This document shows, piece by piece, positions 56,966 through 64,000 of a stretch of 64,000 nt of DNA; within the stretch, counting starts at the first letter, position 1, and the number at the start of each line of letters is the position of its first letter. Origin of the DNA: Bacteroidales bacterium. GTDB taxonomy: Bacteria > Bacteroidota > Bacteroidia > Bacteroidales > UBA3824. The stretch covers positions 62,001 to 126,000 of the forward strand of contig JAFXUC010000024.1 of NCBI GenBank assembly GCA_017535325.1, written 5' to 3'. The position numbers and the translations under genes are program-made. Below the pieces are notes generated by a model that did not search any database, was not told the DNA's origin, and saw only the letters and a program-made list of their open reading frames with translations.

Positions 56966-58426
56966 TTAATTTTTCTCTCCTTCTTTGATTTTTTCTTCCA
57001 AAAACAAAACTGTTTCCTTGAATTTCGGGTCTGTTTCAACGGCTTTTGCAACCGCTTTGCAGGCGTGGAGAACGGTGCTGTGGTCTCTGCCGCCAATCTT
57101 CTCTCCTATCGTCTTGTAAGGCAGACCGGTAAACTGTTTGGAAAAATACATCGACAACTGACGCGCCGAGGCAATATCCTTTGCCCTTGATTTTGAACTC
57201 AAAACGCTTTCCTTAATGCCGAAATGCCCGCAAACCGTCCTGACGATAAAATCCACTGAATATTCGGGGTCGCTTTCCCTGACGATTTTGCCCAAAAGGT
57301 TTTGCGCGGTTTCCAAAGTCAAATCGCACCTTGTAAAAGTGCTTGCCGCCAAAAGTGAAATCAGCGTTCCCTCCAATTCGCGGACGTTTGAGACCACCGT
57401 ATGAGCAATATATTCCAAAATGTCGTCCGGAATTTCCATTCCGTCGTTGTAGACTTTTTTCTTTAAGATGTTGAGCCTTGTCTGAAAGTCAGGGGCTGAA
57501 ACCTCCGCCGTCAAGCCCCAGCGGAAACGGCTCAGAAGTCTGTCGTTCAAGCCTTTGAGTTCTGACGGCATTGTGTCGCACGTCAAAATTATCTGCTTTC
57601 CTGACTGGTGAAGTGAATTGAAAATCGCAAAAAACGTATCCTGAGTGCCGACCTTTCCCGCAAACTCCTGAACATCGTCAATTATCAACAAATCAAGCAT
57701 TTGATAGAAATGAATGAAATCATTTCTCGTATTGTTGCGGCAGGCGTCGGAATACTGTGTCTGAAACTTGTTCGCCTCAACATACAAAACCAATTTTTCG
57801 GGGTACATCTCTTTCACGGAATTGCCGATAGCCTGCGCCAAATGCGTTTTGCCGAGACCCGAATTTCCGAAAATCATAAAAGGATTGTAAGGCGTTTTGC
57901 CCGGTTTTTTGGCGATACTCTCCGCCGCCGAGCGTCCCAACTGGTTGCATTTTCCGACAACAAAATTGTCAAGCGTATAATTGGAATTGAGTTGCGGGTC
58001 TATTTTGGGCATTTTCAAGCCCGGAAAAGTGTACGGATTGTACGGCAGGTTGGGCTGCAAATGCTGCGAGGCGGCAGCCTTGTTGTCGGGCTGCGAAATT
58101 ATCTTGCCCGGCACGGTGTAACCCTGCTGCTGAAAAGGTACGGGACGTTTTGCCGCCGCCCTGCCCGCGTCAACGACAATACTGTAAACGAGTTTTGCCT
58201 GAAAACCCAAGTTTTTTTGCAACGCCGAGCGCAACAGCCCGACGTAATTAGCCTCCAAATACTCGTAAAAATACGCCGAAGGAACTTGAATTTTAAGAAT
58301 ATTGCCGTCTATTTTAAGGGGTACAATCGGGGTAAACCATGTCCTGAAACTCGATTCGGGAACATTGTCCTTTATAAAATCCAAACACTTATTCCATATA
58401 GAACTGACGTTATTTTCCATTTCCAT
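56966..58426 (-). CDS. dnaA: Chromosomal replication initiator DnaA
   Basis: DnaA binds origin boxes and opens the DNA as an ATP-dependent oligomer. The 486-aa protein has domain I (SSIWNKCLDFIKDNVPESSFRTWF), a linker, the AAA+ domain III starting YTLDNFVVGKCNQLG with Walker A GNSGLGKTHLAQAIG and Walker B LLIIDDVQEFAG, sensor regions, and the domain IV signature GGRDHSTVLHAC that reads DnaA boxes. The start may also be the ATG two codons further (MENNVS). No cluster of DnaA boxes is visible next to the gene, so the origin is probably elsewhere. Confidence 0.96.
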   Translation of the reverse strand: MEMENNVSSIWNKCLDFIKDNVPESSFRTWFTPIVPLKIDGNILKIQVPSAYFYEYLEANYVGLLRSALQKNLGFQAKLVYSIVVDAGRAAAKRPVPFQQQGYTVPGKIISQPDNKAAASQHLQPNLPYNPYTFPGLKMPKIDPQLNSNYTLDNFVVGKCNQLGRSAAESIAKKPGKTPYNPFMIFGNSGLGKTHLAQAIGNSVKEMYPEKLVLYVEANKFQTQYSDACRNNTRNDFIHFYQMLDLLIIDDVQEFAGKVGTQDTFFAIFNSLHQSGKQIILTCDTMPSELKGLNDRLLSRFRWGLTAEVSAPDFQTRLNILKKKVYNDGMEIPDDILEYIAHTVVSNVRELEGTLISLLAASTFTRCDLTLETAQNLLGKIVRESDPEYSVDFIVRTVCGHFGIKESVLSSKSRAKDIASARQLSMYFSKQFTGLPYKTIGEKIGGRDHSTVLHACKAVAKAVETDPKFKETVLFLEEKIKEGEKN

Positions 58427-58509
58427 GTACGCTCAACCTTTGCGAAATCCGTTGTAAAATTAAAGAAAAATTCCGAATAAAACAAAAATTTTAATGCACA
58501 TTTTAATGC

Positions 58510-59001
58510 TTAACGCGGCAATTCGCAGATTTCCAAATCTTTAATATCGCTTCCTGAAATTATAAATTTTAACGCCGTGCGCTTAACCTGCTGTCCGTAC
58601 CAGCCTGCCGCGCCCGGATTCATTACTAAGCAGCCGTATTTTTCGTCGTACATCACTTTTAAGATGTGCGAATGTCCGCAGACAAAAATTTTCGGCGGAT
58701 TGGTTTTCAAGACCTCACGCGCCTTTACGGAATATTTTCCAGGATAACCGCCGATATGAATCATAAAAACGTCAACATTTTCAACCGTAAAACGCTGCGT
58801 CTCAGGATAAACAAGCCGCGTTTTGTAATCGTCAATATTTCCGTAAACGCCTCTCAGCGGTTTAAAATGTGAAAGTCTGTCCGCCAAATCCAAAGTTCCG
58901 AAATCTCCCGCGTGCCAAATCTCGTCGCAGTTTTCAAAAAAGTTTAAGAATCTGTCGTCCAAACTGTTATGAGTATCAGAAAGCAAACCTATCGTTTTCA
59001 T
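58510..59001 (-). CDS. YfcE/MJ0936-type metallophosphoesterase
   Basis: This 163-aa protein has all five calcineurin-like phosphoesterase motifs: D-x-H in LLSDTHN, GD in HAGDFG, GN-x-D in YGNIDD, H in MIHIGG and G-H-S-H in VCGHSHI. Two metals are expected. Relatives hydrolyse phosphodiesters or small phosphorylated molecules; the in vivo substrate is unknown. It overlaps xseA by 4 nt and is the last gene of the divIC-xseA-phosphoesterase run. Confidence 0.88.
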   Translation of the reverse strand: MKTIGLLSDTHNSLDDRFLNFFENCDEIWHAGDFGTLDLADRLSHFKPLRGVYGNIDDYKTRLVYPETQRFTVENVDVFMIHIGGYPGKYSVKAREVLKTNPPKIFVCGHSHILKVMYDEKYGCLVMNPGAAGWYGQQVKRTALKFIISGSDIKDLEICELPR

Positions 59002-60248
59002 TTTTTTATTTCTTTTATCTCTGAGAGGACTTCTCCGTCATAAAAATAAGTGGTAATCCTCTCACCGCTTTTTGCATCCAAGGCACTTTTCAACAATTTT
59101 CCGTCTTCGGTTTTGGTTATCGTGTAGCCTTTTTTCAAAACGGCCTGCGGCGAATTGAGTTCTATTTTGGTCTCAACCTGCTGCAAAAGGTGCTTTTTTT
59201 GGCTGATATGATTCTGCAAAAGCGAAATTATACGGCTGCGGACCTGCTCCAAACGGCTGAGATTAAGCGGACAGACATTCTTTAAAAAACTGAAATATTT
59301 GATTTCTATTTCAGAAATTCGTCTGTTGTTGTAATCGAAAACGTTTTGGAAACCGCGCTTCAAATTTTCAACCGTCTGATTAAACTGAAAGGCGCACGAA
59401 GCCGTTCTGTCAATAAAAAACTGAGCCGTTGCGGTCGGAGTTTTAAGGCTCAGAAAAGCCGTCATGTCCGCGATTGACTCGTCTCTGTCATGACCGATAC
59501 CCGTTATCACCGGCAAAGGAAACTGACAGATATTCTGACAAAGTTCGTAAGAGTCAAAACACGTCAAATCCGTTTTTCCGCCGCCGCCGCGTATTATCAC
59601 CACGCAGTCAAAAAGAGACATCTTTTCAAAAATTCTGTCCAAAGCATGAATAATAGACGGCACAGCCTCCTGTCCCTGCATAAAGGCTTCAAAAAGTTCG
59701 CATGAGAATTTATAACCGTAAGGATTTTCGTCCAAATGTTTCAAAAAGTCGCCGTAACCCGCCGCCGTAGAAGACGAAACCACCGCAATACGCCTTACCA
59801 AAGAAGGCAGCGAAAGGGATTTGTTCATCTCGAAAACGCCGTCCTTTTGGAGTTGCTCAATAGTTTTTTTGCGCTGCAAAGCCATTTCGCCGATTGTGTA
59901 TTCGGGAAGAATGTCGGTGATGTTGAGGCTGAGACCGTAAAGTATATGATACGAAACGCTGACTTTCACCATAATCTTAATGCCCGCGGCAAGAGTGCAG
60001 CCCGTCAGAGACTCAAAATAAGGTTTCAAAAGACGGTATTTTGAAGCCCAGACTGTTGCCCTTATCTGCGAGATGATTTGAGAGCCGGAAGAGTCCTTTT
60101 CTATCAGTTCGAGATAGGCGTGTCCGCTGCGGTTCTGGTTTATCGACTGAATTTCAGCAACCACAAAATAAGACTGCGGCAAAGCGGCTTCTACTGCGGC
60201 TTTTATTTTCAGCGACAACTCCGAAAGCGAAAGTGCGTTTTGTGTCAT
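58998..60248 (-). CDS. xseA: Exodeoxyribonuclease VII large subunit
   Basis: XseA is the nuclease subunit of exonuclease VII, which degrades single-stranded DNA from both ends. The 416-aa protein has an N-terminal OB-fold (SYFVVAEIQSINQNRSGHAYLELIEK), the active-site domain with VSSSTAAGYGDFLKHL, FDCVVIIRGGGGKTDLTCFDSYELC and PVITGIGHDRDESIADMTA, and a C-terminal coiled-coil region ending KGYTITKTEDGK. The start is MTQNALSLSEL; longer forms would overlap divIC. The small subunit gene xseB is not next to it. Confidence 0.93.
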   Translation of the reverse strand: MTQNALSLSELSLKIKAAVEAALPQSYFVVAEIQSINQNRSGHAYLELIEKDSSGSQIISQIRATVWASKYRLLKPYFESLTGCTLAAGIKIMVKVSVSYHILYGLSLNITDILPEYTIGEMALQRKKTIEQLQKDGVFEMNKSLSLPSLVRRIAVVSSSTAAGYGDFLKHLDENPYGYKFSCELFEAFMQGQEAVPSIIHALDRIFEKMSLFDCVVIIRGGGGKTDLTCFDSYELCQNICQFPLPVITGIGHDRDESIADMTAFLSLKTPTATAQFFIDRTASCAFQFNQTVENLKRGFQNVFDYNNRRISEIEIKYFSFLKNVCPLNLSRLEQVRSRIISLLQNHISQKKHLLQQVETKIELNSPQAVLKKGYTITKTEDGKLLKSALDAKSGERITTYFYDGEVLSEIKEIKK

Positions 60249-60258
60249 GTTTTTTGTC

Positions 60259-60570
60259 TTATTTTTCCTGAACAATAAAAACGTCCTCGTCAGCCGCACG
60301 CATATAATATTGCTCGCGGGCAAATTTTACGAGGTTTTCGTCGTTTGTTTGAAGTTCTTCGAGCATTTTTTTGTAATTGTCGATTTTTTCAACGTAATCA
60401 TTTTTTTCGCGCTCGTAATTATTGCTCCGGCGGTAATCCTGAATTATACGGTATATACTGTGCTGGTCCAAAAACGAAATCCACACCACAAAAAGCACAA
60501 ACGTACACAAGTACGGATGGCGTTTTATGCAGCCCCAGCATTTTTTTAAAAAAGAATATACGTTTGACAT
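60259..60570 (-). CDS. DivIC/FtsB-type septum formation initiator
   Basis: This 103-aa protein has a short cytoplasmic N-terminus, one membrane helix (PYLCTFVLFVVWISFL), and a periplasmic coiled coil (RRSNNYEREKNDYVEKIDNYKKMLEEL) followed by ENLVKFAREQYYMRAADEDVFIV, a hallmark of the FtsB/DivIC family with Bacteroidota-type E-x-x-x-R-E-x-Y-x-M. It works in the divisome as partner of FtsL and FtsQ. It lies 10 nt upstream of xseA on the same strand. Confidence 0.85.
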   Translation of the reverse strand: MSNVYSFLKKCWGCIKRHPYLCTFVLFVVWISFLDQHSIYRIIQDYRRSNNYEREKNDYVEKIDNYKKMLEELQTNDENLVKFAREQYYMRAADEDVFIVQEK

Positions 60571-60667
60571 TTGTTTTTTTTAAGTTTTATTTTTAAGTTT
60601 GCAAACTTAATACTTTTTTTGCACTTTTACAAGTTTTCAACAACGATTTTTCTCAAACTTAAAAAAA

Positions 60668-62152
60668 ATGCTCAAAAAACTTATTACATATACGGTGTGT
60701 TTGCTGCTGCCGCTTATAAGTCCGGCAAAGAATTATGACAGGCAAATCCAAAACAGTGATATAAACACGGTTACGGTAACGCTGTGCATCATAACCACGG
60801 CGACAACTTTTTTGGCTGCCTATATGTACCATAAACAACACAGAAACCACAAACTGCTCAAACTCAAAACCAAACTTTTGGAAAGGAAATCCCGTCAACT
60901 TTCAAATAAGACCCACGAACTCGAAAATACCTGCCGCGAGTTGGAAAAACTCTCCATCGTAGCGCAACTAACCGACACGGTGATTGTGCTGACCGACCCG
61001 GAGGGAAACATCACTTGGATTAACGACGCCTTTGTCAAGCACTCCGGATTCAAAATCAAGGATTATCTCGAAATAAACGACAGAAGTGTCTTCAAGGCCG
61101 CCGCATGCGACATAGACCTTAAAAGTTACTACGAAAAAATCAAAGAAACCAAACACTCTGTCTCTTTCAGCACTCCTATAAGCAATATAAAAGGCAACGG
61201 CTGGATGCAGGCCGAACTCACACCTACTTTCGACAAGGACGGAAACATAACGCAAATTATCGCTGTCTATTCCGACATCACCGAGTTGAAAAAAGCGCAA
61301 AACAAAATAGAACAACAAAATGCCGAAATTCAGCAGTCGCTTGACTACGCAAAAAAAATTCAAGACGCGATAAAGCCTATGAAAATTTTCGTTGACACGG
61401 TTTTGAACGGTTATTTCATCGTCAACATGCCTAAAAATACCGTCAGCGGCGACTTTTACTGGGTGGACTACCGCAAAGGCTGCACAATAACAGCCCTTGC
61501 CGACTGCACCGGACACGGCATTCCGGGCGGTTTTATGTCAATGCTCGGACAGGTAACGCTCTCAAACACAATCGCAAAGTCCGACAACATAAAACCCTCG
61601 GTAATTCTCAACGAAATCCGCACCCGCACAATAAAACTTCTGCACCAAAGGGGCAAAATCGGCGAGCCTCAGGACGGAATGGATTTGAGCATGTGCGTTA
61701 TCAACCACAGCGAAAAAATTTTGAGTTTTGCCGGAGCGTACTCTTTTACGTACCTTGTCAGAAAAGGCATACCGAATGAGGAAATAATAAACCTCGCGAA
61801 AGAAGGACGCATAAAACTCAATTTTCCGCCGGACAAAAATTCGTTTCTGATATATTTCAAACCCGACAAAATGCCGATTGGAATACATACGAAAGACAAC
61901 ATACCTTTTTCGCAAATTGACATAAAATTTCAAAAAGGCGACATTATTTATATGACAACCGACGGTTTTTCAGATCAGTTCGGCGGCGAAAACTGCAAAA
62001 AACTTCACACCAGAGCGGTCGAAAAAATGTTTCTGAAAATCAGCAGTCTGCCGATGCCGGAACAAAAACGCGAACTCGAAACCTTTATCACCGACTGGAA
62101 AGGCAACAACGATCAGGTGGACGATATTCTGATTTTTGCGACAGAGTTGTAG
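60668..62152 (+). CDS. PAS-domain SpoIIE-type PP2C phosphatase
   Basis: This 494-aa protein has a signal/anchor region (~1-55) with a membrane helix (TVTVTLCIITTATTFLAAYMY), a coiled coil (KTKLLERKSRQLSNKTHELENTCRELEKL), a PAS domain (residues ~100-215, VIVLTDPEGNITWINDAF), a second coiled coil, and a SpoIIE/PP2C domain. The metal and catalytic motifs are complete: SGDFYWVD, LADCTGHGIPGGFMSMLG, TTDGFSDQFGG and a final NDQVDDILIF. It should dephosphorylate a partner-switch protein in response to the PAS signal. It is transcribed away from divIC. Compare the divergent SpoIIE domain at 18601-20622. Confidence 0.9.
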   Translation: MLKKLITYTVCLLLPLISPAKNYDRQIQNSDINTVTVTLCIITTATTFLAAYMYHKQHRNHKLLKLKTKLLERKSRQLSNKTHELENTCRELEKLSIVAQLTDTVIVLTDPEGNITWINDAFVKHSGFKIKDYLEINDRSVFKAAACDIDLKSYYEKIKETKHSVSFSTPISNIKGNGWMQAELTPTFDKDGNITQIIAVYSDITELKKAQNKIEQQNAEIQQSLDYAKKIQDAIKPMKIFVDTVLNGYFIVNMPKNTVSGDFYWVDYRKGCTITALADCTGHGIPGGFMSMLGQVTLSNTIAKSDNIKPSVILNEIRTRTIKLLHQRGKIGEPQDGMDLSMCVINHSEKILSFAGAYSFTYLVRKGIPNEEIINLAKEGRIKLNFPPDKNSFLIYFKPDKMPIGIHTKDNIPFSQIDIKFQKGDIIYMTTDGFSDQFGGENCKKLHTRAVEKMFLKISSLPMPEQKRELETFITDWKGNNDQVDDILIFATEL

Positions 62153-62169
62153 TTTTCAAATAAAAATAC

Positions 62170-62177
62170 TAACTTTG
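62170..62177 (+). promoter_or_regulatory. -7 box of the membrane protein / recR genes
   Basis: TAACTTTG fits TAnnTTTG, 23 nt before the start at 62200. Confidence 0.55.
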
Positions 62178-62199
62178 CGCCGGAAAAAAAGCATTTATA

Positions 62200-62943
62200 A
62201 TGGAATTAACACAATGGATTTTAGGCGGTAACGGCGGGCTTTTGGTGCTTGAACCCCTGACAGCCCTGACAGATTTTATCGTAACGGCAGTCTGCATTCT
62301 GGGACTTGTAAAATTCTCGCGCCACAAAGAGACAGAAAAACGTCAGTTGCGGGTTTTTGCATGGTTTTTCCTTTTTATGGGACTCGGAACATTGTTTGCG
62401 GGACTGTTTACCCACGCCTTTTCATACTTTTTTTATCCTGAAAGACTTTCAAAAGAGGCTCTTTCGGTGCTTTGTTATGACGAAAAACTCTCATACAACC
62501 TTCACAATCTTCCGAACTGGGTTTTCAACGTTGTCTCGGTAACGCTGTTTGAAGTTTCAAATATCATAATGACAAAAAAATATCTGCCAAAACTCAACAC
62601 CGGGCTGTATTATGCGGTAATTGCGGTGGAAAGCCTTGCGGTTTATGTTTTGCTTTTAACGGTTTTGAAATACGACATTGCAATAGCGCATATCGGTTTT
62701 GCACTATATTTAACAGCGTTGCCGCTGCAAATTGCGGTTTACAGAAAACACCGCTCACAATATTCAAAGTATATGATTTCGGGCATTTTGATAATGCTGA
62801 TAACGCCGCCGGTGATGGCTTTGAAGTTTGAATTTTGCAAATGGTTCAATTTCAATGACATATCACATGTTGTTATAGCGGTGACGATGTATTGTTTTAT
62901 GCTTGCGGGTGAAGAATTTGTTGAAGAAAAATTAGAAAAATAG
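62200..62943 (+). CDS. Polytopic membrane protein of unknown function (DUF6962-like)
   Basis: This 247-aa protein has about seven predicted membrane helices, starting with LTQWILGGNGGLLVLEPLTALTDFIVTAVCILGL, and short charged loops (SRHKETEKRQLR). It looks like the DUF6962 group of Bacteroidota, seven-helix proteins without known activity, though the match is from memory of the N-terminal EPxTAxTD pattern. No catalytic residues are evident. It ends 3 nt before recR and is presumably co-transcribed, without a clear functional link. Confidence 0.65.
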   Translation: MELTQWILGGNGGLLVLEPLTALTDFIVTAVCILGLVKFSRHKETEKRQLRVFAWFFLFMGLGTLFAGLFTHAFSYFFYPERLSKEALSVLCYDEKLSYNLHNLPNWVFNVVSVTLFEVSNIIMTKKYLPKLNTGLYYAVIAVESLAVYVLLLTVLKYDIAIAHIGFALYLTALPLQIAVYRKHRSQYSKYMISGILIMLITPPVMALKFEFCKWFNFNDISHVVIAVTMYCFMLAGEEFVEEKLEK

Positions 62944-62946
62944 AAA

Positions 62947-63558
62947 ATGGATTACATACCTTCCAAACTGCTTTCAAATGCGGTAGACCAGTTTTCGCGG
63001 CTTCCGGGCATCGGTAAAAAAACGGCTTTGCGGCTTGTGCTTGATGTCATAAAACGCGACGAAAACACGGTTGAAAATTTTGCGAACTCACTTACAAACC
63101 TCAAAAAAAACATTCACGAGTGCAAAATTTGCGGCAACCTTTCTGACGGGGAAATCTGCACGATTTGCGGCAATCCTCAGCGCAGACAGTCAGTAATCTG
63201 CATTGTTGAAAATATCCGCGATGTCATTGCGATAGAGCAGACCGGCACATACAAAGGCACTTACCATATTCTCGGCGGTTTGATTTCGCCGGTTGACGGA
63301 ATAGGTCCGTCAGACCTGAACATCGAACAGTTGAAATCAAGGATTGAAGAAAACGAGGTTGAAGAACTGATTTTTGCCCTCAGCGCAAACATGGAAGGCG
63401 ACACGACGTGTTTTTATCTGAGCCGTCTGTTTTCGTCAAAAGTCGGCAAAATCAGTCAGATAGCCCGCGGCGTAGCCTTTGGCGGCGACCTCGAATACAC
63501 CGACGAAGTAACCCTCGCCCGCTCATTGGAAACAAGGACGGTTTATAATGCGGAATGA
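62947..63558 (+). CDS. recR: Recombination protein RecR
   Basis: RecR acts with RecF and RecO in loading RecA on single-stranded gaps. The 203-aa protein has the N-terminal helix-hairpin-helix (FSRLPGIGKKTALRLVLDVI), a C4 zinc finger (CKICGNLSDGEICTICGN), and a Toprim domain with VICIVENIRDVIAIEQTGTYKGTYHILGG. Length and order are normal. It follows the membrane protein gene by 3 nt. Confidence 0.95.
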   Translation: MDYIPSKLLSNAVDQFSRLPGIGKKTALRLVLDVIKRDENTVENFANSLTNLKKNIHECKICGNLSDGEICTICGNPQRRQSVICIVENIRDVIAIEQTGTYKGTYHILGGLISPVDGIGPSDLNIEQLKSRIEENEVEELIFALSANMEGDTTCFYLSRLFSSKVGKISQIARGVAFGGDLEYTDEVTLARSLETRTVYNAE

Positions 63559-63571
63559 TTGGTTTTTAAAA

Positions 63572-63589
63572 GCGGGCAGAGATGCCCGC
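63572..63589 (-). terminator. Terminator of the RidA gene
   Basis: GCGGGCA (63572-63578) and TGCCCGC (63583-63589) pair over 7 bp with a 4-nt loop; on the minus strand TTTTAAAAA follows. It is 14 nt after the RidA stop at 63603. Confidence 0.65.
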
Positions 63590-63602
63590 AATCCATAAGT
63601 TC

Positions 63603-64000
63603 TTACCAGTCTTTTAAGCCTTCATTTTTTCTCTCCGCCACCGCCACGCACTCCATTTCGATAAGCCAAGTCGGACGGCAGACAGGCGCAAGAGTTATGA
63701 CACGCGGAATGTCAGGAAAACGCTTGTCAAAAATCTCTTTAACTGTTTGATAATCCGCAATATCACGAAGATAAACAATAATCTGCGCAACGTCGTTAAA
63801 ACCGCTGTCAGCCTCTTTTAAAAGCGCGTTGACGTTTTCAATCATGCGCTCTGTCTGCCTCTTGATGTCGCCGATATAAAGAACGTTTCCCTTGTTGTCG
63901 ATGCTTGCCGTACCCGAAATGTAAATCTCGGCCCGGTCGCCAAACTCTACGCAAGTGCCGCGCTCAAATGTTACGCCGTATTCGTATGTAGGATTCAGAT
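63603..64000 (-). CDS. RidA/YjgF family protein, C-terminal part (runs off right edge)
   Basis: The visible 132 codons encode a RidA (Rid/YER057c/UK114) domain: AEIYISGTASIDNKGNVLYIGDIKRQTERMIENVNALLKEADSGFNDVAQIIVYLRDIADYQTVKEIF and the C-terminal PRVITLAPVCRPTWLIEMECVAVA, with the catalytic Arg in the C-R-P segment and the final E-x-E region. RidA proteins deaminate reactive enamines/imines; other branches have different substrates. The frame is open to the edge of the window and continues beyond it, so the N-terminus and any extra domain are unseen. Confidence 0.88.
   Translation of the reverse strand, partial: LNPTYEYGVTFERGTCVEFGDRAEIYISGTASIDNKGNVLYIGDIKRQTERMIENVNALLKEADSGFNDVAQIIVYLRDIADYQTVKEIFDKRFPDIPRVITLAPVCRPTWLIEMECVAVAERKNEGLKDW

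Noticed and set aside
1-64000. tRNA, rRNA, tmRNA and insertion sequences
   Set aside because: No cloverleaf ending in CCA, rRNA-like conserved stretch, or transposase with terminal inverted repeats was found. The Rpn-type genes are sometimes labelled transposases but have no such ends here.

Overview
The window looks like chromosome of a Bacteroidales (Bacteroidota) bacterium, probably an anaerobe. Promoters carry the Bacteroidota -7 box TAnnTTTG, several with TTG about 19 nt upstream. The parA-parB-DUF5683-mltD order, carboxypeptidase-regulatory-like outer-membrane barrel, SpoIIE phosphatases with long coiled coils, Rpn/PD-(D/E)XK nuclease paralogues, FISUMP-type lipoproteins and rSAM/lipoprotein pair are all typical of the phylum. 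I see no rRNA, tRNA, CRISPR array or complete insertion sequence.

Layout. 1-9.6 kb: partial purB, a secreted protein, and two copies of a module made of an Rpn-type nuclease, a ~250-nt structured leader, a 63/64-aa peptide with conserved N-terminus and unrelated C-terminus, and a ~420-aa lipoprotein ending in a FISUMP-like domain. A GH35 glycosidase lies between the copies. 9.7-15 kb: Nudix and BioB-family genes, panB with two FKBP-type lipoproteins, and an AAA-ATPase/nuclease gene. A candidate small RNA with a canonical promoter and terminator follows at 15.2 kb. 15.3-20.6 kb: a minus-strand run of SpoIIE phosphatase, acyltransferase, two paralogous lipoproteins and a radical SAM/SPASM enzyme. 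20.7-28.8 kb: terminator-derived minisatellite, GH3 glycosidase, parAB-DUF5683-mltD, msrA and a GNAT gene. 28.8-35.4 kb: AT-rich island holding a C-terminal Rpn remnant, a likely three-gene defence operon (DUF6361, PLD, helicase) and two covarying hairpins.

35.5-48.8 kb: DUF2809 protein, outer-membrane barrel, and an O-acylation locus (two SGNH proteins and an MBOAT) interrupted by a toxin-antitoxin pair. A signal-peptidase-like protein lacking the catalytic lysine, an M14 peptidase and PKD/Ig-type surface proteins follow. 49-51.3 kb: a phosphotransacetylase-family gene with two secreted-protein genes. 51.4-52.6 kb: several broken accessory genes (two ATPases, a TIR protein, another 5' fragment), most keeping promoter and ends but missing the middle. 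52.6-64 kb: Fic protein, GlsB-like/S8 protease/folC, dnaA, divIC-xseA-phosphoesterase, a PAS-SpoIIE protein, a membrane protein with recR, and a partial RidA gene.

The most unusual signals are the duplicated nuclease-leader-peptide-lipoprotein module, whose non-coding leader is better conserved than its flanking genes, and the helicase/PLD/DUF6361 operon behind an Rpn C-terminal remnant. All functions are read from sequence alone and no searches were run.
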